From Siphonodentalium dalli (taxonomy: Eukaryota > Mollusca > Scaphopoda > Gadilida > Siphonodentaliidae): 64,000 nt of DNA. The notes below the pieces were generated by a model. The model did not search any database and had not been told where the DNA came from. It saw nothing but the letters and a program-made list of their open reading frames with translations. The position numbers were made by a program, and so were the translations under genes. Of the stretch, positions 25,455-35,289 are shown in pieces (position 1 is the stretch's first letter; every line of letters begins with the position of its first letter). Location of the stretch: the NCBI GenBank assembly GCA_032622095.1, contig CP136061.1, forward strand, positions 53,643,762-53,707,761, in the 5' to 3' direction.

Positions 25455-25979
25455 ATATACAGGTGGCGTTGGCGGTGGATATGCTGTTAAAATATTCAGC
25501 TCCGACAAAAACCGCCATAAACAGAAAGAATAGTAAAATATAGACAGACTTTGTTCCTATACCAATCAGAAATACGGCAAAAACAGTATGTTATTGTCAA
25601 ATGCTTTTCCTTCGTTATGCAAACAAAAGCACAAAAAAACGTTAGAGAATCTGGCTTTTGTTTAGATCCGGATATGGCAAACATAAAGAACGTTATTTGT
25701 TATTGTTTTCCTTATATGGAAATAATAAAGAGCGTTTATATCATTTGTGTCTGATTAACCATTAGAGTTGCGCTGTGTTATGTAAACAGAAGCAAAACTT
25801 CTGTAACATGAGCAGGTTCTTGTTTACGTATACACCGTCGCATGTCTTGGCGACAATAAACTATTTACGCGCTGATTATGTTTGGCATATGAACAAAACT
25901 ATATATATTTTAATATTCCTTCCGTTGATGGCGATTTGAACAAATATGAATATTTCTGCAACGAACGCCGCCCGTGCCT
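25455..25979. mobile_element. TTAA-flanked non-autonomous element, copy 1
   Basis: About 525 bp, flanked on both sides by TTAA (25451-25454 and 25980-25983). Copy B has the uninterrupted site 'aaaaattaatccaaaagag' near 50123-50141. The interior matches the element at 27025-27523 in direct orientation ('ggcggtgg.tatgctgt', 'acagactttgt', 'aaacagtatgtt', 'aaagagcgtttatatcatttgtgt'). TTAA specificity is known for the piggyBac and Kolobok superfamilies. No transposase is encoded. Confidence 0.8.
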
Positions 25980-26238
25980 TTAAACCAAAAGAGCAAGTGC
26001 AAATAAAATTTCCCTCAATTGGAGATTTCGGCTGGATAAAAGGAGTTCAGTGGGAAATTGCAAGTTGACACCCTGCGTGAGACCCTCAAGCCACCAGGAC
26101 ATACACATAAAGACGTGATGAATGGTCGTAGAAAATCTTTACTTTACTAAACATTCCGCAAAAATATATAATTTGAATCATTATTAACGGCCAGGTAACC
26201 TTATAGCGTTATGGTGTTCGCGTAGTTTCATGGCAATA

Positions 26239-26978
26239 TCACACAAATGCACATTCCAGGTTACTCCTAAAGAGGACACGGCTGTAATTTATCCCGAGTG
26301 TGTGTCCCCTGACAACCTGAACCAGATCAATCCGTGTTTCTATTTCCAACACTTTCGATGCCAAATTCTCGGCGAGCGTATTCCCTTTTAAACAATTCAG
26401 AATGACGTCAGCCCCAATCGGTATGGTACGCATCAACTCTGAGAAAATGTTCAAAGCAATATTGTCATCATCAGCATACACAGCAGGCCAGAAGACGGGA
26501 AAGTAGTGTTCATCTGGCAATTGTACAAACGCATATCCAAGGACAATATCTTGCGCGTCAGTCGCCAAGAAGATACGGGCATTTGGGTGATTTACAACGA
26601 AATTATGTATGTGCCAATCACGGTCAATCCGCGAAAACAGCTTCCGATCGTAGCCAGTCAGCTTTCCAAGGAGATTTGGTGACCTGCTGTCTGTCACATG
26701 AACCGACACAGAAATCTTTTCAGGAACGTGTACTTGATTGTTGATGACTTTGCCTTTTAGTATAAACTCTTCATGTGTAGCCTTGAATCCTATTCCTATT
26801 GCTTTTAACCTGTTGAAAGTTTGAGGTTCGTTCTCTCCAATTATGTTTCTGGTCTTCAATGCCTTGATCGCTTCAGTCATGACCTTCTTACCAAGGCCAG
26901 TCTTCACTAAGTCTGGTCTGACGAAGAGTCTTCTCACTGTGCCATAGTGTTCGCCATAAGAAATGCCAAGAGCTGCTC
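26239..26978 (-). CDS. GNAT-family N-acetyltransferase, copy A, terminal coding exon
   Basis: This exon encodes the C-terminal 245 residues of a GNAT-fold protein, which would transfer an acetyl group from acetyl-CoA to an unknown substrate. The start of the exon is set by an acceptor 'ttatatttcaaag' at 26979-26991; the first two bases complete a glycine codon begun in the exon at 34772-35017. The join reads 'EIVGAALGISYGEHYGTVRRLFVRP', that is, beta strands 3-4 of GNAT, followed by 'VKTGLGKKVMTEAI', the acetyl-CoA pyrophosphate loop (G-x-G, with Val where Arg/Gln is usual). The second half ('YDRKLFSRIDRDWHIHNFV', 'ARIFLATDAQDIVLGYAFV') resembles the second GNAT-like domain of two-domain invertebrate and YitH/HolE-type proteins. 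The stop is TGA at 26239. The ORF is intact. Copy B is about 90% alike and two codons shorter. Substrate and localisation are unknown; no signal peptide is visible. Confidence 0.85.
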
Positions 26979-27024
26979 CTTTGAAATATAATTTAATAGA
27001 TATGTAGCGGTTTAACAGAATTAA

Positions 27025-27523
27025 AGGTAAGGAAGGCCTTGGCGGTGGGTATGCTGTGAAAATATTTCCACCGGTCAAAAAACCGCCACAAACACAAAGA
27101 ATATTAAAATGTAGTCAGACTTTGTCCGTATACAAATAAGAAATATCGTATAAACAGTATGTTGTTGGTTGTCATATGTTTGACCATTGTTATGTAAACA
27201 GAAGCATAAAAAGTTACTTTCCTGGTGTTTGTTTATATTATGATGGTAAACATAAAGAGCGTTCTTTGTTGCTGAATTCCTGATATTGAACAAATAAAGA
27301 GCGTTTATATCATTTGTGTGTGATTAGCCAGTAACACTGTGCTGCATTCTGTAACACAATCATCCTCTTGCTTAGATAAAATATAGTAGGTCTTTATGAT
27401 AGCATGCTGTTTACGCGATGGTCATGGTATATATGAACAAAACTGTATGCGTTTTAAAGTTTTTCTGTTTACGGTGATTGAAACAAATATGAATATTTTC
27501 GACAACTAAGGCCTCCAGTGCCT
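27025..27523. mobile_element. TTAA-flanked non-autonomous element, copy 2
   Basis: A 499-bp element between TTAA at 27021-27024 and TTAA at 27524-27527. Its ends are inverted: 'aggtaaggaaggcctt' on the left and the reverse complement of 'aaggcctccagtgcct' on the right. It is a relative of 25455-25979 and is absent from the copy B intron, where the flanks meet near 51240. The ~20-bp imperfect TIR and TTAA target fit piggyBac or Kolobok type elements. The frame 27075-27293 is incidental. Confidence 0.8.
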
Positions 27524-27572
27524 TTAACAGCGGTGATCGAGATACACGATAGCCTGTGTTTTACATATATGT

Positions 27573-27728
27573 CATCAACGTCGTTTTTCGGTTGATCTAT
27601 GAGCGTATAGACCGATCAGTAGACGAATAACATACTGTATAATTCCGCGAAGCGGATTATACTAAGTATGTTATTCGTCTACTGATCGGTCTATACGCTC
27701 ATAGATCAACCGAAAAACGACGTTGATG
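27573..27728. repeat. Near-perfect 156-bp palindrome
   Basis: The left arm (27573-27635) and right arm (27666-27728) are reverse complements over about 63 bp with no mismatch that I see, starting 'catcaacgtcgtttttcgg' and ending 'ccgaaaaacgacgttgatg'. The roughly 30-bp loop itself contains a smaller inverted repeat, 'ccgcgaagcgg'. It stands at the left edge of a roughly 1.15-kb stretch (to about 28720) that copy B lacks. Near the right edge of that stretch 'tcgtctactg...gtctat' recurs in diverged form, so the palindrome may be the terminus of a larger element. Confidence 0.85.
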
Positions 27729-28786
27729 GCTTATAATTACAACTATAACACTTTATTTTCAGCTATCTACTATTAATCCATCTCAGAAAATTAATTGTCA
27801 AAACATGATTTTCCGTTGGACGATCTCAAAATTTGGTTGATGGGCCGAAAATAAATTGGCCGAAATTCTCAACGAGCAACTTCGTCAAGCAATCTTTCAG
27901 AAAATAAATATTTACGCTTCAACTTCAATGTTCAGCAATGAACAATCCATGATAAAAAGAATTACTTGTTTGGCTACGATTTACGTTTAAAATGACTCAA
28001 CAACAACCCAATAATTATCAACACACACAGAGTCGAATCCGCGATCTCCGGTAAAATTATTAATTCCATACCAGTCCAGACTCCAGTCCGATCATGGCCG
28101 ATGTAATTTGTAAACAAATCATATCTAATGTGCTCGTGACAAATGTCATGTCATCAGCATTGTAATAAAGCTGAAAAATGTTAAAAGGGTTGTAATCGAT
28201 TAACACATTTTATTTATTTCCAATAAATTTTGCCATGTTCATCAGCCTGATTTAGTATGTCTCTCATAAGTTGTGTTCACAGCAGTAACTATACACGTTG
28301 CCATAGACGCTTTTTCGAAAATTGGACAAATAAAAAACGCGGCACGAACTTTGAGTGTTCAATCGAGCTTTACAAAAACATGAATACGGCTGAAATGAAC
28401 AGACATAAGTATAGTATAGTGTAGATAAGAAGCAGAGACATGGAATATAGACATAGACTACTTGTTCAATGTTTCTAACATTGAGTTTTCGATTTTTTTT
28501 TTCACTGAAATTCTTAGAAATTCTCGTTCCGCGCTTTCGCGTCATCCGGGGACGTCGTGTGGGGCGACGGTTATAGACTCGCCCAATTTCTTAAAGTGTC
28601 ACTACGCGATGTGACTCGTCTACTGCAAAGTCTATGCACTGATAGACGCAGGTCACGCGGTAGCCTCTCGACCAATCAAATGCCCGCATTTCGACGAAAA
28701 CGAAAGTAGTTGTAATTATACACAGATATACACAAGGAAAGCACGCTCCATATTTCCTATCGACAAGCCATGCGATGTATATTCTG

Positions 28787-29197
28787 GAGGGTATCACCCC
28801 CTCCCCCCTGAATCCTGAATACCAGTTAATTTTGTAGGGTGAATCCTGAATACCAGTTAATTTTGGGGGGTGAATCCTGAATGCATATTAAGAAATAATA
28901 TGCGATAAATGACATACAAATTGACTGTTTTAATATCAGACATATACAAGCAGAAGTTACATAGACACATTATGATGCCGGTCGCGTTATGATGCCGTTA
29001 TGATACGATTAATGATACTTTATTCTACCCACTCATTCATACAGATAACTAACACACAATATTACTTTGCGCCATCAAAACCTGTGTCCAAGATGTTTTG
29101 CTTGAACCAGAATACCAGTTAATTCGGGGGTATGAATCCCGCGTACAGCTTCAAAACACCCTGAATCCCGCGTACCGAAAAGGGGGGTCATACCCTC
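28787..29197. mobile_element. MITE with GAGGGTAT-type TIRs and 6-bp TSD
   Basis: A 411-bp insertion with terminal inverted repeats 'gagggtatcaccccc' and, at the right end, the complement of 'gggggtcataccctc'. It is flanked by the direct repeat 'attctg' at 28781-28786 and 29198-29203. Copy B has the empty site 'tgtattctgatgtcgcg' near 51330. The interior has three diverged copies of a roughly 31-bp unit containing 'gaatcctgaataccagtt'. It has no coding capacity. The superfamily is not assigned. Confidence 0.85.
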
Positions 29198-29328
29198 ATT
29201 CTGATGTCGCGTGTTGGAGATCGGTCGTCTGTGTTAGTTCGACAACCCAATTATTGCCTTATATAGGGCGGCTGCACGACATTATGGTGTGATCTGCACG
29301 GGGCGTTTTATTTTATATAATATCCCTA

Positions 29329-30016
29329 TCACAGTGGATAAACTGTAAACAAACACATAATCGGAAGTCGCTTTCGTCAAGACGAAAAATTCTATTTTTA
29401 GAACATAAATACTACAGAAGGATCAAAATCGGAAAACGGATGTGGAACGGAACAATGCCTTCATCGTGTGTTTGAAGGTTAATAATGACCATCGGGAGGC
29501 GGAACGTGTCTAATATGGAAACATAATTCATGGCTTCGTATTTGCACACAAATCCCATCATCACAACTTGACGTACATATTTTGGACAACTAGTGATCAG
29601 CAACTTAAACAACTAGGCGTACGGAGACTGACGAGTGGGGTGTCCAAATAAATAGTCTCTACTTTCAGATTGTGAATACAAACGAGCCACGGTAATGTCA
29701 ATATATATTGCACACATAACGACCTTTCCGTTGCAATATAGTTGGATTTCCGACAGATGCTGTATATGTGTTAAAATGACATTTAAAGAGGGAATTTTTG
29801 CGAGAAAATAATGTTCTGAAGTGATCAAAGGCCGTTTTTATCTAATAAAAACTTATATTACGTTTATTGCTGTGGGGAAACCGTCTATCCGGTCTGAAAA
29901 CTTGTTTTTATGGTGTTGTTTTGATCTTTCTGTAGAATTTATGTTATAAAAATAGAATTTTTCGTCTTGGCGAAAGCGACTTCCGATTATATGTTTGTAC
30001 GGTTTAGCCACTGTGA
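29329..30016. mobile_element. MITE with ~100-bp TIRs and TA target
   Basis: The first and last ~100 bp are imperfect reverse complements, sharing 'tcacagtgg', 'aatcggaagtcgctttcg' and 'gaaaaattctattttta'. TA dinucleotides flank the ends (29327-29328 and 30017-30018). Copy B lacks the whole segment: its sequence runs 'gatccatatagccgcc' near 51467. A TA target with long TIRs suggests a Tc1/mariner-type MITE. The open frames inside (29412-29612, 29613-29828, 29853-30086) are incidental. Confidence 0.8.
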
Positions 30017-30484
30017 TATAGCCGCGGTGAAGTGAATAGATTATTATCCGATCCAAAAATGCCGAAAGCAAATTTAAAACAAACACGCGATAGACCCCCA
30101 GGTTTTAGACATAGTTCAATCAAAATAATCTTGAATCAAACATCTGCACCAACTCGACAATATAGAAAATCCACCAATTCCATTGCCAATCTAACAACCA
30201 CCTGTATAGAACATATGACCCTTCCAATCAGTGTTCCAACAAGAAATTAATTACTTTGAGGAAATACGTACACTTCCAAAACTGATTAAGAAAAATTACG
30301 ATTATATTCTGAAATATACTCCGACATTGGAATTGTCTGCTGCTCATTTTTTTTTAAATGTGATCATTATGATGACAAGCAAAGAAATACCATATCGATT
30401 CCCAGTCATTTAATTAGAATAATGTTTTATCGTTGTATTCTAACGTCAAAAAACGATATTTTAGCTAGACGTCACTGCGAATGG

Positions 30485-30900
30485 CACTGTGGGGGAACTA
30501 CTCCTAGCGATTTGGTTCTCTATCGAGCTTTATTTACATTCTCTGCCGAGCAAAGTTTGCGGACGGCATTTACTAATCTACCTGAGGCAGAGAATCGAGT
30601 TGTTCGCAGAGAACCCAGCGCTTGGTACAGAATCGGAATCCTCAGCAGAGAATCGGAATCGGAAAATAAAAAGTCAATTTCTGTGTACTTCGGGATTAGT
30701 TTTTAACTTTTTTTAAAGACACTGATGGCCAGTGACTACAATTTCACGGTAGCTCTATGAAACCCACGAAAAACTGTTCTAATGCTGATGATTTTTACGT
30801 ATTATGCCGCGATTGCTCGATAGAGAATCGGAATCGTCGCTAAAAATGCTCACGAAACTCGGTAGAGAACCAAATATCTAGGAGTAGTTCCCCCACAGTG
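30485..30900. mobile_element. MITE with CACTGTGGGGG TIRs, possibly hAT-type
   Basis: A 416-bp insertion with 23-bp identical terminal inverted repeats that begin 'cactgtgggggaactactcc', and further imperfect pairing inward ('ggttctcta.cgag'). It is flanked by 'cgaatgg' at 30478-30484 and 30901-30907; counting one shared base the duplication could be 8 bp. Copy B has the empty site 'actacgaatgaataac' near 54114-54129. A 7-8 bp duplication and a CA.TG start suit hAT-type elements, but this is inference. Confidence 0.85.
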
Positions 30901-31129
30901 CGAATGGACAAGGTGGAATTAAGTGACACAACATGGACACCACAGGTTTAAACTGCTGAAAGCTTATTTCACATTTATTACTTTGCATTCAATGTACAGT
31001 GTAAAACTTAACGGGGGCATCTAGATGGATTCATACAGTGGACACTTATTTACAAGGAAGATAATAGTGCACGTTACAATTTTCTGATGTGGTGCTTTTG
31101 GTGTCAGGAGCAGAACAAAATGTGAGAGG

Positions 31130-32040
31130 AGCAATAAAATCAATGAAATTTTTTTATCGCCGATTTCCATCTCCATCATATTAGTAGTCAAAAGATGCCA
31201 AAGTGGCGCCGTTCGAGTCATGGTTAGGGAGGGACGGTCATCAAAATTGCTAACAATTATTTTTAGCGCCGATTTCCATCAAACTGATACATATTCTTCT
31301 CCGTGATAAGAGGAATCTAATGGTGTTGTTTAAAGACGCCAAATTTATGCCGTTTTGGGTGTGAAATATGGGGGGGGGGGGCACTAAATTTGATAAGAAT
31401 GTGTTCCGTCGCCGATATCCACCAAACTTATATAGTTATCTCAATGATATGAGGAATCTAATTGTGTGGCATAAAGATGCCAAAAGTTCGAGTCAGGATT
31501 GGGGAGGTGAGAGGCACCAAAATTGATAAGAATATTTTTAGTGCAGATTTCTAACAAAATATTCTCCATTATACGCAGAATTTAATCGTGTTGGTTACTG
31601 ACCCCATATTGGTGCCGTTTGGTTCAGATATAGAGACGGGAGGGTCACTAACATCGATAAGAGTGTTTTAGTCGCCGATGTCCACCAAAGTTATATATTG
31701 TCATATCCGACGAAGCTAATGATATTGCTCAAAGAAACCAAATTGGCCCTATTCGAGTCAGTGATGGGGAGGGCATGGGTACAAAAAACTACATGAACAA
31801 AACTGTGTAGCCGATTTTTACCAAACTGGTATAATCATCTATAATACAACATGTACATGGTATCTAATTATGTTGGTTTAAAGACGGCGTCGTATGGGGA
31901 AGGGGTTGAGACAAGAAGGCACCAGAATGCCGGGACAAGACTTGTTATCGCCAATTATTACAAAAATTAGATACACGCGTAGGCATCTTCATGAGTATAA
32001 TGTTGTGGTTCAAAGCTGGCGGAGCGGTGCCAGGGTCAGG
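31130..32040. repeat. Degenerate tandem repeat in intron A (period about 130 bp)
   Basis: Successive units each carry 'gccgatttccaccaaact', 'tctccatgatatgaggaatctaat', 'gtttaaagatgcc', 'gtttgagt' and 'ggggagg'. About seven diverged copies are present. The same array occurs in the copy B intron at about 54400-55430, so it predates the gene duplication. Confidence 0.75.
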
Positions 32041-32744
32041 TACCTATAATACGTCATAATCTGCTTTAAATTTCAACATTCGTTTTTTCCTATAATTTCT
32101 AACGATATCAACAATCTATATATCGGACTGAGCTCTCCCAATAACGGATATCGAACATATTCGTTTTATAAACAGATCTGGCGTTCAACTGTCACAACTC
32201 GAAACGTGGTGACCGAATTAAGTCACTTTAACACTTAACTCTTCTCAACAGTCATATGTATATGGGGACGAGAATCACGGAATTCATTGTGACCTAGAAA
32301 AAACTTATACATATCTTATTTGTTATCTTTTTCGGTTGAGTAATCAGTATATATTTGAAGAAAACTGCCAGCACTCGCTTCGCCGTGAGACATCTTGCTG
32401 CCATTTTCGAGCAATATTATTATATCTTTATTTCCTCCATTCTATGAAGATTTATACGTTCAGATTAGACATTACATGACACGCGGAATCTACTGGTTAG
32501 GTTTGAATATGCCAAAGTGGCACCCTCTGAGTTAGGGCGGGGTCATGGCACCAAAATTGATAAAAACTAAATTTCCAATAGAGATGTTTATCTCTTCTTG
32601 TACCAAGTTTTATATAGTTTCCTGGTTATGATATAATAAATATGAATCGAAGACCTTTGTCCGGAATCGCTTCTGTCAATGAATGTAGATTTTGAATTGT
32701 TCGGAATAATACATAAAAATCAATTTAGGACATTCAATTGGCTG

Positions 32745-33205
32745 CGGACACACGTACCACAGTAGCGATGGCATAGTAGGTGTGACAATTAATTATGGTA
32801 GAGTTTGGTGACAATTGGTCAACACAATTTATATGCCATAGGGGGTCGTGTCCCGCGCCGCATATTCGCACAGTGAGTCGACTGACCAATTAACCCATTG
32901 AGTTTCACCAAGGTTGATCTCTACTCATTACGTTTAGCCACATTGTATTATCTACGATACATAAAATTGCACGACCGATCGTCCAGAATTGTCTTGTGTG
33001 CTAGCATTAAAAATATAACATTGCGTGTTGAGTAACGATCAACAGCGACAAGACATTCGGTTTGATAAATCATTGAGATGTTGATCTCGACGATGATAGA
33101 GCTTGGAAAAGACTCATTGTGTGAATGTGCGGCGGGCGACATGTCTCGCTATGGCACAGGAATATGACGACCAATTGTCACCAAAATTTTGGAATCGAGG
33201 TCGAG
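32745..33205. mobile_element. Copy A-specific insertion with inverted repeats
   Basis: Copy A has about 460 bp here between flanks that are nearly adjacent in copy B (around 56580). Inside, 'tttggtgacaattggtca' (32804-32821) pairs with 'gaccaattgtcaccaaa' (33169-33185). The true ends and the target duplication are not clear. It has no coding capacity. Confidence 0.5.
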
Positions 33206-34771
33206 GAATGTGGGACAACTCTATCTGGTTTCATGACGGTCTGTTCTAAAATAGTAACGAAAAAACTGTCCCCCTTGATTATCGCATTATATAATAAAAC
33301 ATGGATATACAATCAATATTAATTGATAGTAGCGTTTCCGGACAGGTGTCTTCGACATATTTATTGTTTTATATCCAGGATACAATATAAAATGTATATA
33401 GGAAGAGATCATCCATCTTCAACAATATATATTATTTGGTTATTTTTTAAAGGCAACTGACATGTGTGTCACTTTAGTTAACCATCACAACTTGATCAGT
33501 GAGTTCTCTGGCATTATCCTACCTGGAAGAATGTGACAATCATCTACCATTGCTGAGAACTGCAACCACGTCGATTGTACAATTCAAAAAAAATAACGTA
33601 TGAAGTAAGGACAGTTGTAAATAAATACTGTTTTACTCGCGAGACGAATTAAGGACTACACATAGATACTGGATTTTGGAAATACTGGATAAACGTCAAC
33701 GTAAAGAAAAATTGAAAGAACCATCACTGTTATGTCTCTTTTTAGCTAAATAATAACAATTTAGATATTTTTTCAGAAGAAAACTGAAACGGTATGCCCA
33801 CATTAGCAGGCTCCAACTCCAAGTTGCCTATATCTGAGGTAAACATGTGCTGTGGTGAACAAATTTGTTTTTCTACAGAGGAATATTTTGTCAATACTAC
33901 AAGTAAATCTTCAATTATAAAGAACTAAATATGGTGCAATGATACATTTTATTGTGTTGTTTTTCGTTAATAAGTTACTTTATGCAGTAAATACCATTGT
34001 GTTGCCAGTTTTCAAGGCATGCTAATATTTCTTGCTGTATAATTTGAATATCTAGAGTCCTTAATCGCGATAAATAAATGGCAGCCATTCCTACAATGTG
34101 AGCCACTGCTATATATATAGTCCATGGATCGGATCATCGGAACGACGTTTTGTGATGCTCATTTGGGTATACAATTTATGAGAATGACACTTGGATCAAG
34201 TGTATTCTCTATTCCCATCAAATGTCCACATCAGAGGTCTCCACGTCAGTTTAACATGGGGAACGCCGGGTTATTCTACTAATTTCAACTAAATTACATT
34301 GAAGCACAATCATGCAATGTAAAGCGCAAATGCCTAACATCACATTTCTTCCTTAGTTCCATATAAGATACTAAATGAGTGCATTGATCTTATATATTAT
34401 GGGTGGAGACTTTTTCTGTCTTGACAACGTCCCTGATTTTTTCATTGTATGATTTCATTTCCTGCATGAATGCTGGAGATAAGGACTTTATTCAGAGCTG
34501 CGCAAATGATTTTCACTGTCGCATACTGGAGTGTAAATACCCGTATTAAAAATGATTGAAAAGGATTTATGTTTCAGTGTTATACTAGGTGTATGGCTCA
34601 ATTGTACATTTATGTTACGGTACGGCAAAAGGGTCTTTTGTTGAACTTATTATCTGAACATTTCCTAAGGAATAACAGCTAGTCAATGAGTATTTAGTAA
34701 AAGGTGGATTAATGAAACATTAGTTTTCGTCTTGTTCCAATTAAGTACATGGTTTACTTATATTTACCTAC

Positions 34772-35017
34772 CAACGATTTCGTTCTCTTCATTTATCCCG
34801 ATGAATGAAAAGCCTGGAAACATTTGCAGAATGCGTCTGATTTGCCAGGAATCCGATGGATGGATTGGCCAATGGGCATACAGTTTACAGATTCCAATGA
34901 CGTCATCGGTTGTCGCTGGTCGCACCACGATATCACGTTCAGCTGAAATCCCTGTTACGATCCCTCGGTCTGATTTCAAGAACATGTCAATAAAATTAGA
35001 CACATGATCACAATAAT
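34772..35017 (-). CDS. GNAT-family N-acetyltransferase, copy A, upstream coding exon
   Basis: A 246-bp exon. The acceptor is 'tatttcctctgtag' (35018-35031) and the donor G|gtaggtaa lies at 34772. Length and phase (1-1) keep the frame with the exon at 26239-26978. It encodes the first GNAT half: 'RDIVVRPATTDDVIGICKLY' (beta 1 and helix 1), 'WQIRRILQMFPGFSFIGIN' and 'EENEIVG' (beta 2-3). The first in-frame ATG is at 34985 ('MFLKSDRG'), giving a 317-residue protein with the terminal exon, a usual size for two-domain GNATs. The frame is open to the acceptor, so an additional upstream coding exon is possible; any such exon is now separated by a 10.6-kb satellite insertion that begins only 110 bp upstream. 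Promoter not identified. Confidence 0.82.
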
Positions 35018-35127
35018 CTACAGAGGAAATATTGTGCTCACATATCTCAGTGAATCGAATTGATAAGTGAGTACATGTATATATGCACCGCTTTCATCAC
35101 TGAAAGAATTTAGCATTCAACTAAATA

Positions 35128-35289
35128 CATATATGGCAGATTTTGGTGCAGAAAAAAAATACGACGCAATTGTAACCAGTTACTGGTTACAAATACGTTG
35201 TGGATTTTTTTCCAAGTCGATTTTTTTTCAAAGTCGACTCAACGTTTGCTCGTACGTTAGCTGCGACCAGTAACCCGGTTACAAATGCG
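35128..35289. other. Left edge of the satellite insertion
   Basis: The first ~160 bp of the insertion are not clear satellite but contain related words. Notable is the near-palindrome 'gtaaccagttactggttac' (35172-35190, one central mismatch) and a second 'ccagtaacccggttacaaatg' segment. Array edges are commonly degenerate. 'taaata' at 35122-35127 recurs at 45704-45709 and may be a target-site duplication of the whole insertion. Confidence 0.5.

Larger units (their letters stand above)
26979..34771 (-). other. Intron of acetyltransferase copy A (7.8 kb)
   Basis: The donor is G|gtaggtaa at 34772/34771 and the acceptor is ttcaaag at 26979. The phase is 1, as in copy B. The intron is filled with inserted elements (listed separately) but shares its backbone with the copy B intron. 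For example, 'gacctttgtccggaat', 'tcttctcaacagtcatat' and 'gtttccggacaggtgtc' occur in both in the same order. Confidence 0.8.
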
